From assembly GCA_964472385.1 (NCBI GenBank), contig CAYYLT010000129.1:1-9590 (forward strand): a stretch of 9,590 nucleotides of DNA, in the 5' to 3' direction. Shown one piece after another: positions 1-6,598 of the stretch (position 1 is its first letter; every line of letters begins with the position of its first letter). The notes beneath the pieces are model-generated. The model did no database searches and was not told where the DNA came from. It was given only the letters and a program-made list of their open reading frames with translations. The translations under genes were made by a program, and so were the position numbers. Origin of the DNA: JAGXLC01 sp964472385 (GTDB lineage: Bacteria; Bacteroidota; Bacteroidia; Bacteroidales; UBA12077).

Positions 1-6
1 TAATAC

Positions 7-130
7 GTAAAGTACGAATATTTTTGTGTTTATAAATTTTTATCCATTTTTTATGCATAATACAGGTTAAGTAAAGCATTTATATTCTTTTGTTTATAAC
101 TTTTTTCCCATTTTTTATGCATAATACAGG
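7..130. repeat. Two tandem copies of a 64-bp-period repeat
   Basis: Positions 7-66 and 71-130 align without gaps over 60 bp with about nine mismatches; the last 23 bp of each (44-66 and 108-130) are identical. Each copy starts with GTAAAG, runs through a T-rich stretch and ends in the perfect 10-bp palindrome TTATGCATAA (51-60, 115-124) followed by TACAGG. The window opens with TAATAC, which matches the end of the unit (TAATACAGG), so a further copy may lie to the left. The block sits downstream of the 3' end of cstA. No open reading frame is supported. It could be a VNTR, an array of protein-binding sites for a gene left of the window, or a remnant of a larger array. Confidence 0.85.
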
Positions 131-175
131 ATAGAAAACGTAACAAGATAATCAGTAATCAGAATAGCAAAAGCA

Positions 176-1909
176 TCAAGATGCTGCTTCAACTGCAGGT
201 CGTGAATGCGTTACAGTAAGAAATGTTTTGATTCCTTCAACCACAACCAATACGACCAAAACAATGATCATTCCATTTACCACGGCGAGCAGCCAGTTCT
301 GGTCATTGATGAAGTTGATCTCATTCATCACAGAAGCCCACAGGGTCATGAAGACCATAAAAACGGCAGGTATACCGGAGATAAGCCATCGGGTATTGCT
401 TTGTCTTTTCAGGTACATGGTGATAACAATGAGGGCCAGGCCGGCCAGGGTTTGATTGATGGCACCAAATATTGGCCAAAGGGTTAAAGCGCCTTTACCA
501 TCGGCTCCTGTTACAAATGCCAGTAAAGCTGCCGTGGCTACAACAACAAAGGTGGTGAAGTACATGTTCTTGAAGGGTTTAACCCTCAGGAAATCAAACA
601 GCTCAGTGACGACATACCGTTGGACACGGGTAGCTGAATCCATGGTAGTGGCAGCAAAAGAGGCAACGAAGACACCCATGATGGCAATAGCCACACCAAT
701 GGGTAGGCCTGTGGTACCAATCATGTTTGCCGCTCCAATCACAAAGGAACCAACCTTTTCATTCAATCCTCCGGCAGCAGTCCAGGAAGCATAATGGTTG
801 GTCCAGGCCTGAGTACCAAACAGCATTTGCCCGTCCTGCTCATATCCCAAACCGATACCGGCAGCTACGGCAATGATCACCAATGTCGCCAGAAATCCTT
901 CAGTGATCATAGATCCATACCCGACAAACAGGGCATCGGGTTCGTTGCGAACTTGTTTGGCTGAAGTGCCCGAAGCTACCAAAGAATGAAAACCCGATAT
1001 GGCTCCGCAAGCAATGGTAATAAAAAGAAAAGGCCAGAGCGGTGGCGCTGCCTGGGGATTTATTTGAACACCCGGAGCTACCAATTCCATATTGGCAGTA
1101 AAAGCCGCAAAAAAGACCCCGAGAACCATCAGTCCCATAGCAATTAAAAGCTGGTAAGAATTGATAAAATCCCTTGGCTGAAGCAAGGTGGTAACGGGTA
1201 AAGTAGAGGCAATATAAGCGTAGATTAACAATAAGATCGTCCATATACCTGTTGCCGGTATACCTGCTATAGATGATATTTCAATGGGTATATAGGTGCC
1301 CAGCACCACCGTCACATACATCAGTACAACCGAAATGAGCGACCACAAGAAAATGCTTTTACCCTTCTTGCTAACTAAAAAACCGAGGTTTAGGGCTATT
1401 ATTACCTGAAACCATACAGGAATTACCGAGGAGGGATACATGTGAAAGATTACGCTGATCACCAAACCGAATATGGCGATCACCAGCCACAGCTCAAGAA
1501 AAATGATGATGAAAAAGTAAAAACGTGTGTTGGGGGTGATATATTTGACTGTAAATTCAGAAAGCGATTTACCTTTGTTACGCATGGATATGATCAGTGA
1601 TCCGAAGTCGTGGACTGCACCCATAAAGATACTCCCGACAAATACCCAGATCAAAGCAGGTATCCAGCCCCAAATAATGGCAATAGCCGGTCCGACAATA
1701 GGCCCTGTACCTGCTATAGAAGTAAAATGATGGCCAAATATAATTTGCCGTTTCGTAGGTACATAATCTATGCCATCTTCCATATCGGAGGAAGGAACCC
1801 GGGCATCCGGATTCAACCGCATGATGCGCCGGCCAATATACTTGCCATAAAGTCTGTACATTAATATATATCCTACTGCTGTGACTATCATGATTAATAA
1901 TGCATCCAT
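176..1909 (-). CDS. cstA: Carbon starvation protein CstA, short form (membrane nutrient transporter)
   Basis: A polytopic inner-membrane protein of 577 residues with about fifteen hydrophobic segments. Characterised CstA/BtsT relatives import pyruvate or peptides during carbon limitation; which substrate this one takes cannot be read from the sequence. Family landmarks seen are the N-terminal block DYVPTKRQIIFGHHF (48-62) leading into SIAGTGPIVGPA, HDFGS near 100-104, SGTSAKQ (313-319), TTMDSATRVQRY (421-432) and GAINQTLAG (482-490). It is shorter than the roughly 700-residue E. coli protein, as expected for the short subfamily. The frame opens at a TTG at 1915, but the ATG at 1909 is preferred because it starts directly at the first membrane helix. 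It is transcribed away from the etf operon and is the only gene of its unit inside the window. A -7-like box lies just upstream. No convincing terminator was found downstream. Confidence 0.95.
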   Translation of the reverse strand: MDALLIMIVTAVGYILMYRLYGKYIGRRIMRLNPDARVPSSDMEDGIDYVPTKRQIIFGHHFTSIAGTGPIVGPAIAIIWGWIPALIWVFVGSIFMGAVHDFGSLIISMRNKGKSLSEFTVKYITPNTRFYFFIIIFLELWLVIAIFGLVISVIFHMYPSSVIPVWFQVIIALNLGFLVSKKGKSIFLWSLISVVLMYVTVVLGTYIPIEISSIAGIPATGIWTILLLIYAYIASTLPVTTLLQPRDFINSYQLLIAMGLMVLGVFFAAFTANMELVAPGVQINPQAAPPLWPFLFITIACGAISGFHSLVASGTSAKQVRNEPDALFVGYGSMITEGFLATLVIIAVAAGIGLGYEQDGQMLFGTQAWTNHYASWTAAGGLNEKVGSFVIGAANMIGTTGLPIGVAIAIMGVFVASFAATTMDSATRVQRYVVTELFDFLRVKPFKNMYFTTFVVVATAALLAFVTGADGKGALTLWPIFGAINQTLAGLALIVITMYLKRQSNTRWLISGIPAVFMVFMTLWASVMNEINFINDQNWLLAVVNGMIIVLVVLVVVEGIKTFLTVTHSRPAVEAAS

Positions 1910-1920
1910 AAGCAATCATT

Positions 1921-1933
1921 TCAGGCGTTCCTG
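1921..1933. repeat. Shared dyad element, copy 1 (cstA leader)
   Basis: The sequence TCAGGCGTTCCTG matches 12 of 13 bases of TCGGGCGTTCCTG at 2411-2423, in the same orientation. Within it CAGG-CGTT-CCTG is an inverted repeat of 4-bp arms with a 4-nt spacer. It lies between the putative cstA -7 box and the cstA start codon, so it would fall in the mRNA leader or overlap initiating polymerase. It could be a regulator site or a small leader hairpin. Confidence 0.45.
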
Positions 1934-1934
1934 G

Positions 1935-1942
1935 CAAAATTA
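1935..1942 (-). promoter_or_regulatory. Candidate Bacteroidota -7 box for cstA
   Basis: Read on the minus strand this is TAATTTTG, an exact match to the Bacteroidota primary-sigma -7 consensus TAnnTTTG. It would place the transcription start a few bases downstream and give a leader of roughly 15-20 nt before the cstA ATG at 1909. No TTTG is found at the expected distance for the -33 box; a CAAA at 1954-1957 (TTTG on the minus strand) is too close. The call rests on one half of the promoter and on position. Confidence 0.4.
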
Positions 1943-2105
1943 TCAATTTTTATCAAATGCTCGGGAATACCATAAGCATAGATGGGATGTTAACCATTTC
2001 AAATGAGAGGTGAATGACCGCAAAAGTCACTCTGGCATTGCTTAGCCACCATGTGGCTTAATTTGAAAAACCGCTTGGTGCATCCCGCGATAAATAATGC
2101 AAACA

Positions 2106-2127
2106 CCCCTTACAGCCCCACAAGGGG
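2106..2127. other. Hairpin CCCCTT/AAGGGG in a GC-richer intergenic block
   Basis: CCCCTT (2106-2111) and AAGGGG (2122-2127) form a perfect 6-bp stem with a 10-nt loop. The stem lies in a block (about 2061-2215) clearly richer in G and C than the flanking spacer. No U-tract follows on either strand, so it does not look like a terminator. It may be part of an unrecognised structured RNA or the remnant of a degraded element. Confidence 0.4.
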
Positions 2128-2262
2128 ATGAATTAAAACGGCAAGTTCCACCAAACCTATCGACTGTTAATACACCCCGTCCGGCTGCACAGCACCTGAA
2201 AGAACAAGCAAAATACCTGAAAAATTTTAATTTTATCATCTTATTTATATATTTGCTACCTT

Positions 2263-2270
2263 TAAATTTG
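2263..2270 (+). promoter_or_regulatory. Candidate -7 box upstream of etfB
   Basis: TAAATTTG is an exact match to the Bacteroidota -7 consensus TAnnTTTG and lies in the AT-rich part of the divergent spacer. No TTTG or TTG is present at the usual -33 distance (around 2239-2242); a TTTG at 2252-2255 is too close. If used, it would give an etfB leader of nearly 200 nt that includes the dyad element at 2411 and the hairpin at 2429. Confidence 0.3.
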
Positions 2271-2410
2271 TTTTCGCCCATTTATTAACAGATTTATTAG
2301 AAGTTGGAATGAATAAGCATTTGTTCACGGTTTAAATACAATCATATATGAAACGAACATGAATTTTATTAATCATAAATTACTCACAGGCAAATAATTA
2401 AAGAAGTTCA

Positions 2411-2423
2411 TCGGGCGTTCCTG
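2411..2423. repeat. Shared dyad element, copy 2 (upstream of etfB)
   Basis: TCGGGCGTTCCTG repeats the element at 1921-1933 with one change. The changed base still allows CGGG/CCTG pairing through a G-U wobble if transcribed rightward. In both copies a CAAAATT follows a few bases downstream (1935-1941 and 2431-2437), so the similarity is wider than the 13-mer. Confidence 0.45.
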
Positions 2424-2428
2424 AATGT

Positions 2429-2451
2429 GCCAAAATTTTTGGCCTTTTTTT
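2429..2451 (+). terminator. Terminator-like hairpin and U-tract just before etfB
   Basis: GCCAAAA (2429-2435) and TTTTGGC (2437-2443) are perfect inverted arms around a single base. As RNA they give a 6-bp stem with a 3-nt loop. After one C the plus strand has seven T in a row (2445-2451), the arrangement of an intrinsic terminator. The etfB ATG follows at 2473, only 21 nt later, and no promoter-like box lies between. Transcription of etfB must therefore read through it, which suggests a leader attenuator. Alternatively the dyad is an operator in DNA. Confidence 0.5.
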
Positions 2452-2472
2452 AACGACAAAAATTTCAAACAG

Positions 2473-3222
2473 ATGAAAATCCTAGTTTGTATCAGCAATG
2501 TACCGGATACGACCACCAAAATAAAATTCGCAGAGGAGGGAAAAAAATTTGATACCACCGGCATACAATGGGTTATCAATCCCTGGGATGAACTGGCGCT
2601 AACCCGGGCACTTCAATTAAAAGAAGACACCAACAATTCCGTTGATTCGGTCACCGTAGTCCATGTAGGAGAAAAAGCATCCGAACAAACCATACGAAAA
2701 GCTTTGGCTATAGGAGCCGATGATGCTATACGGGTAAATACCGACCCAAAAGATGCCCTGTTTGTTGCTACCCAACTGGCAGAGATCGTCAGGCAGAATG
2801 ATTTTGATGTCATCTTTACCGGTATCGAATCCAGCGATTATAACGGCTCTGCTGTAGGGGGTATGTTGGCGGATATTCTTAACATGCCTTCTGTGTCAGC
2901 AGTCTCCTATGTCGAGATCGAAGGCGACCAGATGAAGATAACCCGGGATATTGATGGTGGCAGGGAAGAGGTGACCACGGAACTACCTGTTGTTGCAATC
3001 GTTCAAAAAGGTATTGCCATCGAACCGCGCATCGCCGCTATGAGAGGTATTATGATGGCCCGTAAAAAAACACTTAAAGTAGTTGATCCTGTGGAGGCTG
3101 AATCCTTCATCGAAGTGCAAAATTATGAAATGCCAAAAGATAAACCGCCATGCAAGATGTTCGAACCTGAAGATATCGATATGCTGGTCGATCAACTGCA
3201 GAATGAAGCCAAAGTTATCTGA
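2473..3222 (+). CDS. etfB: Electron transfer flavoprotein subunit beta
   Basis: Beta subunit (249 residues) of the cytoplasmic EtfAB heterodimer that carries electrons from acyl-CoA dehydrogenases to a quinone oxidoreductase. The ATG at 2473 is chosen because MKILVCISNVPDTT is the normal N-terminus of the family; an in-frame ATG at 2425 would add 16 atypical residues and lies inside the leader hairpin. Family features are INPWDELAL (35-43), KALAIGADDAIRV (76-88) and the C-terminal signature TRDIDGGREEVTTELPVV (157-174). The nucleotide-binding segment reads GIESSDYNGSAVGG (117-130), where mitochondrial and many bacterial proteins have GKQAIDDDxNQTGQ; the N-Q-T triplet is S-A-V here. This form may be usual in Bacteroidota, but the second-nucleotide site may differ from canonical AMP binding. 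First gene of the operon. Confidence 0.95.
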   Translation: MKILVCISNVPDTTTKIKFAEEGKKFDTTGIQWVINPWDELALTRALQLKEDTNNSVDSVTVVHVGEKASEQTIRKALAIGADDAIRVNTDPKDALFVATQLAEIVRQNDFDVIFTGIESSDYNGSAVGGMLADILNMPSVSAVSYVEIEGDQMKITRDIDGGREEVTTELPVVAIVQKGIAIEPRIAAMRGIMMARKKTLKVVDPVEAESFIEVQNYEMPKDKPPCKMFEPEDIDMLVDQLQNEAKVI

Positions 3223-3315
3223 CTAATCTTTGACAGTGCATGATAACAATCAGATTCTTTTCATAGACCATTAATCCCGCTTATTACTTGTCCTGCGGTT
3301 AAATCAAAAGATGAA

Positions 3316-3369
3316 ATGCATAACAATATTTTACAATTCAAGCATGCATACATTGACACATTCAAGCAT
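3316..3369. repeat. Two imperfect direct repeats in the etfB-etfA spacer
   Basis: The etfB-etfA spacer is 167 nt, long for this gene pair. It contains two back-to-back units that each begin with ATGCATA and end with ATTCAAGC: 3316-3343 (28 nt) and 3344-3367 (24 nt). The 10-mer ATTCAAGCAT recurs exactly at 3336-3345 and 3360-3369. The second unit ends 20 nt before the etfA ATG. It could be a binding site or a mRNA processing or leader element. Confidence 0.5.
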
Positions 3370-3389
3370 TATAATCTAAACCAATAAAT

Positions 3390-4358
3390 ATGGCAGTATT
3401 AGTTTTTACAGAAAACTGGGACGGAAAATTCAAGAAACTATCTTTTGAACTGGTGTCCTATGCCAGCAAGATGGCTGAGATGGCTGACACAGAAACCATA
3501 GCGCTCACTATTGGTAATGTGGAGGAGGACGAACTCAAACAGCTTGCCGATTATGGAGCAGATAAGGTTATCTGCGCCAGCCATGAAAACCTCAAACAAC
3601 TGGATAATCAGGCCTACACTTCTGTCATCGAGCAATTAGCCAATAAAGAGGAAGCCGGTATAATTGTCATGGCGCACAACAACATGGGAAAAGCTCTGGC
3701 GCCCAGACTATCAGTAAGATTGCAGGCTGCCCTTGCTTCAGAGGTCAACCAGCTGCCTTCCGCCACAGATCCCTTCATTATCAATAAAAAAGTGTTCTCA
3801 GGAAAAGCATTTGCCAATGTAGCCCTGAAAACTGAAAAAAAAATACTGACCCTTGCCCAGAATGCTTACGGCATCTATGAGAATACCCAGGAACCGGTTA
3901 TTGAAAGGTTCACACCAGAGATCAACGATGATCAGATCAAAACCAAGGTGAACGATGTTGAAAAGCACCGTGACCAGTTGCTGCTTACCGATGCCGAGTT
4001 GGTTGTTTCCGGGGGCCGTGGCATGAAGTCTCCCGAAAACTGGGATAAACTCAAAGAACTTGCCGATGAGCTGAGCGCCGCCCTGGCATGCTCCCGGCCT
4101 GTATCCGATGAAGGCTGGAGACCCCACGATGAACATACGGGCCAAACAGGCAAAATCATCGCACCCGATCTCTATATAGCAGCCGGCATATCCGGGGCCA
4201 TACAACATATAGCCGGTGTGAGCCGCGCCAAATATATCGTTGCAATCAATACGGATAAGGATGCGCCAATATTCGAAGTGGCCGATTACGGAGTCGTCGG
4301 AGATGCCATGAAAGTATTGCCTGAGCTGACAGAAGCTATCCGGAAAGCCAAATCATAA
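3390..4358 (+). CDS. etfA: Electron transfer flavoprotein subunit alpha
   Basis: Alpha subunit (322 residues, normal length) holding the redox-active FAD. Residues 1 to about 190 are the N-terminal Rossmann-like domain that packs with EtfB. The C-terminal FAD domain starts near 200 and shows VVSGGRGMKSPENW (205-218), CSRPVSDEGW (234-243; the Arg is the one that contacts the flavin in the family), GQTGKIIAPDLYIAAGISG (251-269) and GAIQHIAGV followed by YIVAIN, a full match to the EtfA family signature. Close to the C-terminus FEVADYGVVGDAM is also standard. The ATG at 3390 follows an A-rich leader without a Shine-Dalgarno. Its place between etfB and the Fe-S oxidoreductase genes fixes its role as electron carrier from the dehydrogenase to the quinone pool. 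Nothing suggests truncation. Confidence 0.96.
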   Translation: MAVLVFTENWDGKFKKLSFELVSYASKMAEMADTETIALTIGNVEEDELKQLADYGADKVICASHENLKQLDNQAYTSVIEQLANKEEAGIIVMAHNNMGKALAPRLSVRLQAALASEVNQLPSATDPFIINKKVFSGKAFANVALKTEKKILTLAQNAYGIYENTQEPVIERFTPEINDDQIKTKVNDVEKHRDQLLLTDAELVVSGGRGMKSPENWDKLKELADELSAALACSRPVSDEGWRPHDEHTGQTGKIIAPDLYIAAGISGAIQHIAGVSRAKYIVAINTDKDAPIFEVADYGVVGDAMKVLPELTEAIRKAKS

Positions 4359-4438
4359 ATGGTTATTCATTTATTTAGTAAATCATTGCGATTGATCTGC
4401 ATTAGTATCTTACCCGGTCGACATTAAATCATTAAAAT

Positions 4439-5758
4439 ATGCTAAAACAGCTCATATTTATCCTTACCCTTTTGATCACCCTTGGCGTGTTTACTTACAC
4501 TGCTGTACGTATAATCGGCTATTTCAGACTTACCAAACAAAATTTCCCCATAAGAAACCTGGGACAACGTTTTAACCTGATGATGGAGGTGGCCTTTGGT
4601 CAAACCAAAATTTTCCGGCGCCCTGTAACCGGATTACTCCATGCTCTTGTGTTCTGGGGATTTTGCGTTATCCTCATCGCAAGCCTTGAGATGGTAGTGG
4701 ACGGAATCCTTGGTGCGGAAAGGATCTTCAGGGGTTTGGGTGTGGTCTACGATGTGATCATCGGTGCCGGTGACATCTTCGCCCTGATCATTGCCCTGGC
4801 CATCATCATATTCCTGATCAGAAGGATCTTCCTCCATGTGAGAAGGTTCGGGGGTATCGAAATGGATCATAAAAAACATGTGGATGCCAACATAGCGCTT
4901 ACATTGATCCTCCTACTGATGGTAACCCTGTTGGGCATGAACGCTTTCTATTACCAGCATGCACTAAGCACTGGACATGAACTTCACGGGGCTTTTCCGG
5001 TAAGCCGTTTTTTAGGATCCTGGTTTGCATCGATGAGCAGCCAACAACTATACATCTATCATGAAGCCCACTGGTGGGCCCATATACTGATCATCTTCTT
5101 TTTTGCCAACTACCTCCCCTACTCCAAGCATTTCCATGTCTTTCTTTCTGTCCCGAACGTTTTCCTGAGCAGGCTGGATCCCCTCGGAAAACTGGATACC
5201 ATGGAGAAGGTCAAGAAAGAAGTGCAGATGATGATGAATCCCAATGCATCACCGGAAGAATCCGGAGAAGAGGAAGAGACAGGCCGGTTTGGTGTGATGG
5301 ATGTCGAAGACGTCTCCTGGAAGAATTATTTCGATTCCCTGGCATGTACCCAATGCGGCAGATGTACAGATGTTTGCCCGGCCAATATTACAGGCAAGAA
5401 GCTCTCTCCACGGAAAATCATCATGGATGTGCGGGAAAGAATGAAAGAAAAGGGCCCGGGAATGGTCAAACAGGGAAAATCCTATTCCGATGACAAAGCC
5501 CTCCTGAGAGACCATATTACAGAAGAAGAGCTTTGGGCATGCACTACTTGCAATGCCTGTGCCCAGGAATGTCCGATAAATATCAACCATCCCACTCTTA
5601 TTGTGGACATGAGAAGATACCTGGTTATGGAAGAAGCCGCCGGTCCCGGCGATCTGAATGCCATTTTCAGCAATATCGAAAATAACGGTGCACCCTGGCA
5701 ATACGCCCAGGAGGACCGAATGAACTGGGCTGAAGAATTATATCTGAATGAAAAATGA
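4439..5758 (+). CDS. Membrane cytochrome b-like / dicluster [4Fe-4S] subunit of ETF:menaquinone oxidoreductase
   Basis: A 439-residue protein joining two modules. Residues 1 to about 235 hold five membrane helices (about 4-27, 65-88, 107-130, 150-172, 212-230) resembling the NarI/DsrM cytochrome b family, with candidate haem ligands including H68, H208, H211, H215, H231 and H233. After an acidic linker (about 270-285) comes a ferredoxin-like domain with two complete [4Fe-4S] motifs: C303, C306, C309, C313-P and C368, C371, C374, C378-P. This equals the N-terminal two thirds of the fused EtfD-type ETF:menaquinone oxidoreductases of mycobacteria and Geobacter. The missing CCG part is encoded by the next gene, 29 nt downstream. 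It should move electrons from the CCG subunit to menaquinone in the cytoplasmic membrane. HdrC-like or lactate-oxidase-type subunits share the architecture, but the etfBA context favours this role. Confidence 0.85.
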   Translation: MLKQLIFILTLLITLGVFTYTAVRIIGYFRLTKQNFPIRNLGQRFNLMMEVAFGQTKIFRRPVTGLLHALVFWGFCVILIASLEMVVDGILGAERIFRGLGVVYDVIIGAGDIFALIIALAIIIFLIRRIFLHVRRFGGIEMDHKKHVDANIALTLILLLMVTLLGMNAFYYQHALSTGHELHGAFPVSRFLGSWFASMSSQQLYIYHEAHWWAHILIIFFFANYLPYSKHFHVFLSVPNVFLSRLDPLGKLDTMEKVKKEVQMMMNPNASPEESGEEEETGRFGVMDVEDVSWKNYFDSLACTQCGRCTDVCPANITGKKLSPRKIIMDVRERMKEKGPGMVKQGKSYSDDKALLRDHITEEELWACTTCNACAQECPININHPTLIVDMRRYLVMEEAAGPGDLNAIFSNIENNGAPWQYAQEDRMNWAEELYLNEK

Positions 5759-5772
5759 TCGGTACCCGATTA
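5756..5772 (+). other. Intercistronic hairpin over the stop codon of the membrane subunit
   Basis: ATCGG (5758-5762) and CCGAT (5766-5770) form a perfect 5-bp stem with a 3-nt loop; a G-U and a U-A pair can extend it to 5756-5772, covering the TGA stop. It fills more than half of the 29-nt gap before the next gene. No U-tract follows, so it is not a terminator. It may stabilise mRNA ends or influence translational coupling of the two subunits. Confidence 0.35.
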
Positions 5773-5787
5773 TAAAAGCCATCATAA

Positions 5788-6582
5788 ATGACAAAACGTA
5801 AAATAGAAGTTCCGGTTATGGCAGATCTCCATGCCAAAGGTCAAAAACCCGATTATCTGGTATGGATTGGCAGTGCAGGAGCCTATGACGACCGGTATAA
5901 AAAGGTAACCCGGGCTTTTATCAAAGTGCTTACGCATCTTCAGATCAATTATGCAGTACTCGGTATAGAGGAATCCTCAAGCGGAGATGTGGCTCGCAGA
6001 GCAGGCAATGAAATGCTCTTCCAGATGCAGGCCATGACCAATATTGAGCTGCTCAACAGCTACGGGGTAACCACCATTTTAACCTGCGATCCTCATGCAT
6101 ACAATACCTTTAAAAATGAATATCCCGATTTTGGCGGTCATTACAAAGTCATACCCCATACCCGGTTCTTTCAGCAAATGATCCGCGAAGGCAAACTTCA
6201 CCTGAATAGCAACGTATTCCAGGATAAAACCATTACCTACCACGATCCTTGCTACCTGGGCAGGGGTAATGGGGAATATAAAGCTCCACGCGATGTGCTC
6301 GATGCCATTCCTTCTACCAAAACGGAGATGCCCCGCAACAAAAGTTTTGCCCTATGCTGCGGTGCAGGAGGAGGACAGATGTTTAAAGAAGCGGAAGAAG
6401 GAGATAAAGAAGTTTTTATCGAACGAACCGAAGAAGCACTCAGTACAGGCGCCGATATTATCGCAACAGCCTGCCCCTATTGCATGGTGATGATAACTGA
6501 TGGCCTGAAATACAAAAATAAAGAACATGAAATCAAAAACCTGGATATTGCCGAATTAATTGAACAATCCCTTGAAATATAA
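5788..6582 (+). CDS. CCG-domain (HdrB-like) Fe-S subunit of ETF:menaquinone oxidoreductase
   Basis: A soluble 264-residue protein of the heterodisulfide-reductase B type. The C-terminal half keeps a complete CCG motif: C155 (HDPCYLGR), C190-C191-G192 (ALCCGAGGG) and C229-x-x-C232 (ACPYC), the ligands of a noncubane [4Fe-4S] cluster in HdrB. The N-terminal half has the same fold outline (VWIGSAGAYDDR at 25-36, GIEESSSGDVARRAGNE at 59-75, DPHAYNTFKNEYP at 101-113), but its cysteines are replaced: S29, S63-S65, and D101/A104 where the second pair would be. Only one cluster is therefore likely. The protein corresponds to the C-terminal third of fused EtfD enzymes and should receive electrons from EtfAB or pass them to the membrane subunit encoded just upstream. 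The next gene follows after 16 nt, so all are probably co-transcribed. Confidence 0.82.
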   Translation: MTKRKIEVPVMADLHAKGQKPDYLVWIGSAGAYDDRYKKVTRAFIKVLTHLQINYAVLGIEESSSGDVARRAGNEMLFQMQAMTNIELLNSYGVTTILTCDPHAYNTFKNEYPDFGGHYKVIPHTRFFQQMIREGKLHLNSNVFQDKTITYHDPCYLGRGNGEYKAPRDVLDAIPSTKTEMPRNKSFALCCGAGGGQMFKEAEEGDKEVFIERTEEALSTGADIIATACPYCMVMITDGLKYKNKEHEIKNLDIAELIEQSLEI

Positions 6583-6598
6583 ATCAAAAAAATAAAAC

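Larger units (their letters stand above)
1910..2472. other. Divergent intergenic region cstA/etfB
   Basis: About 560 bp separate the divergent starts of cstA and etfB. No open frame here is credible: the short ones overlap on opposite strands and show no recognisable domain. The region holds a candidate promoter box for each direction, two copies of the 13-bp dyad element (1921-1933, 2411-2423), a CATTT-c-AAATG dyad (1995-2005), a 6-bp stem AGCCAC/GTGGCT (2044-2058), a GC-richer block at about 2061-2215 with a strong hairpin, and a terminator-like hairpin just before etfB. The stretch from 2216 to 2400 is very AT-rich, as expected of promoter DNA. Confidence 0.7.

Noticed and set aside
1910..1915. 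TTG start for cstA, two codons upstream of the ATG
   Set aside because: The ATG at 1909 fits the family N-terminus and no ribosome-binding signal favours the TTG.
2110..2140. Single CRISPR-repeat-like sequence (palindromic core ending in ATTAAAAC)
   Set aside because: Only one copy is present, no second repeat with a regular spacer follows, and no cas genes are in the window.
2042..2281. Possible 79-residue protein on the minus strand
   Set aside because: Composition is unlike a real protein of this genome, it conflicts with the opposite frame, and no ribosome-binding or family evidence supports it.
2097..2288. Possible 63-residue protein on the plus strand
   Set aside because: No recognisable domain, overlaps an antisense frame of similar length, and lies in a region of hairpins and promoter-like boxes.
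2425..2472. Upstream in-frame ATG for etfB
   Set aside because: It would add 16 residues not seen in the family and starts inside the leader hairpin; MKILVCI at 2473 matches the normal N-terminus.
3353..3375. E. coli-like TTGACA and TATAAT before etfA
   Set aside because: The gap between them is 11 bp, far shorter than the usual 16-18, and Bacteroidota use a different promoter consensus.
4634..4879. Antisense open frame inside the membrane Fe-S subunit gene
   Set aside because: It is a shadow of a well-supported gene and is rich in acidic and His residues as expected from an antisense reading of that codon use.
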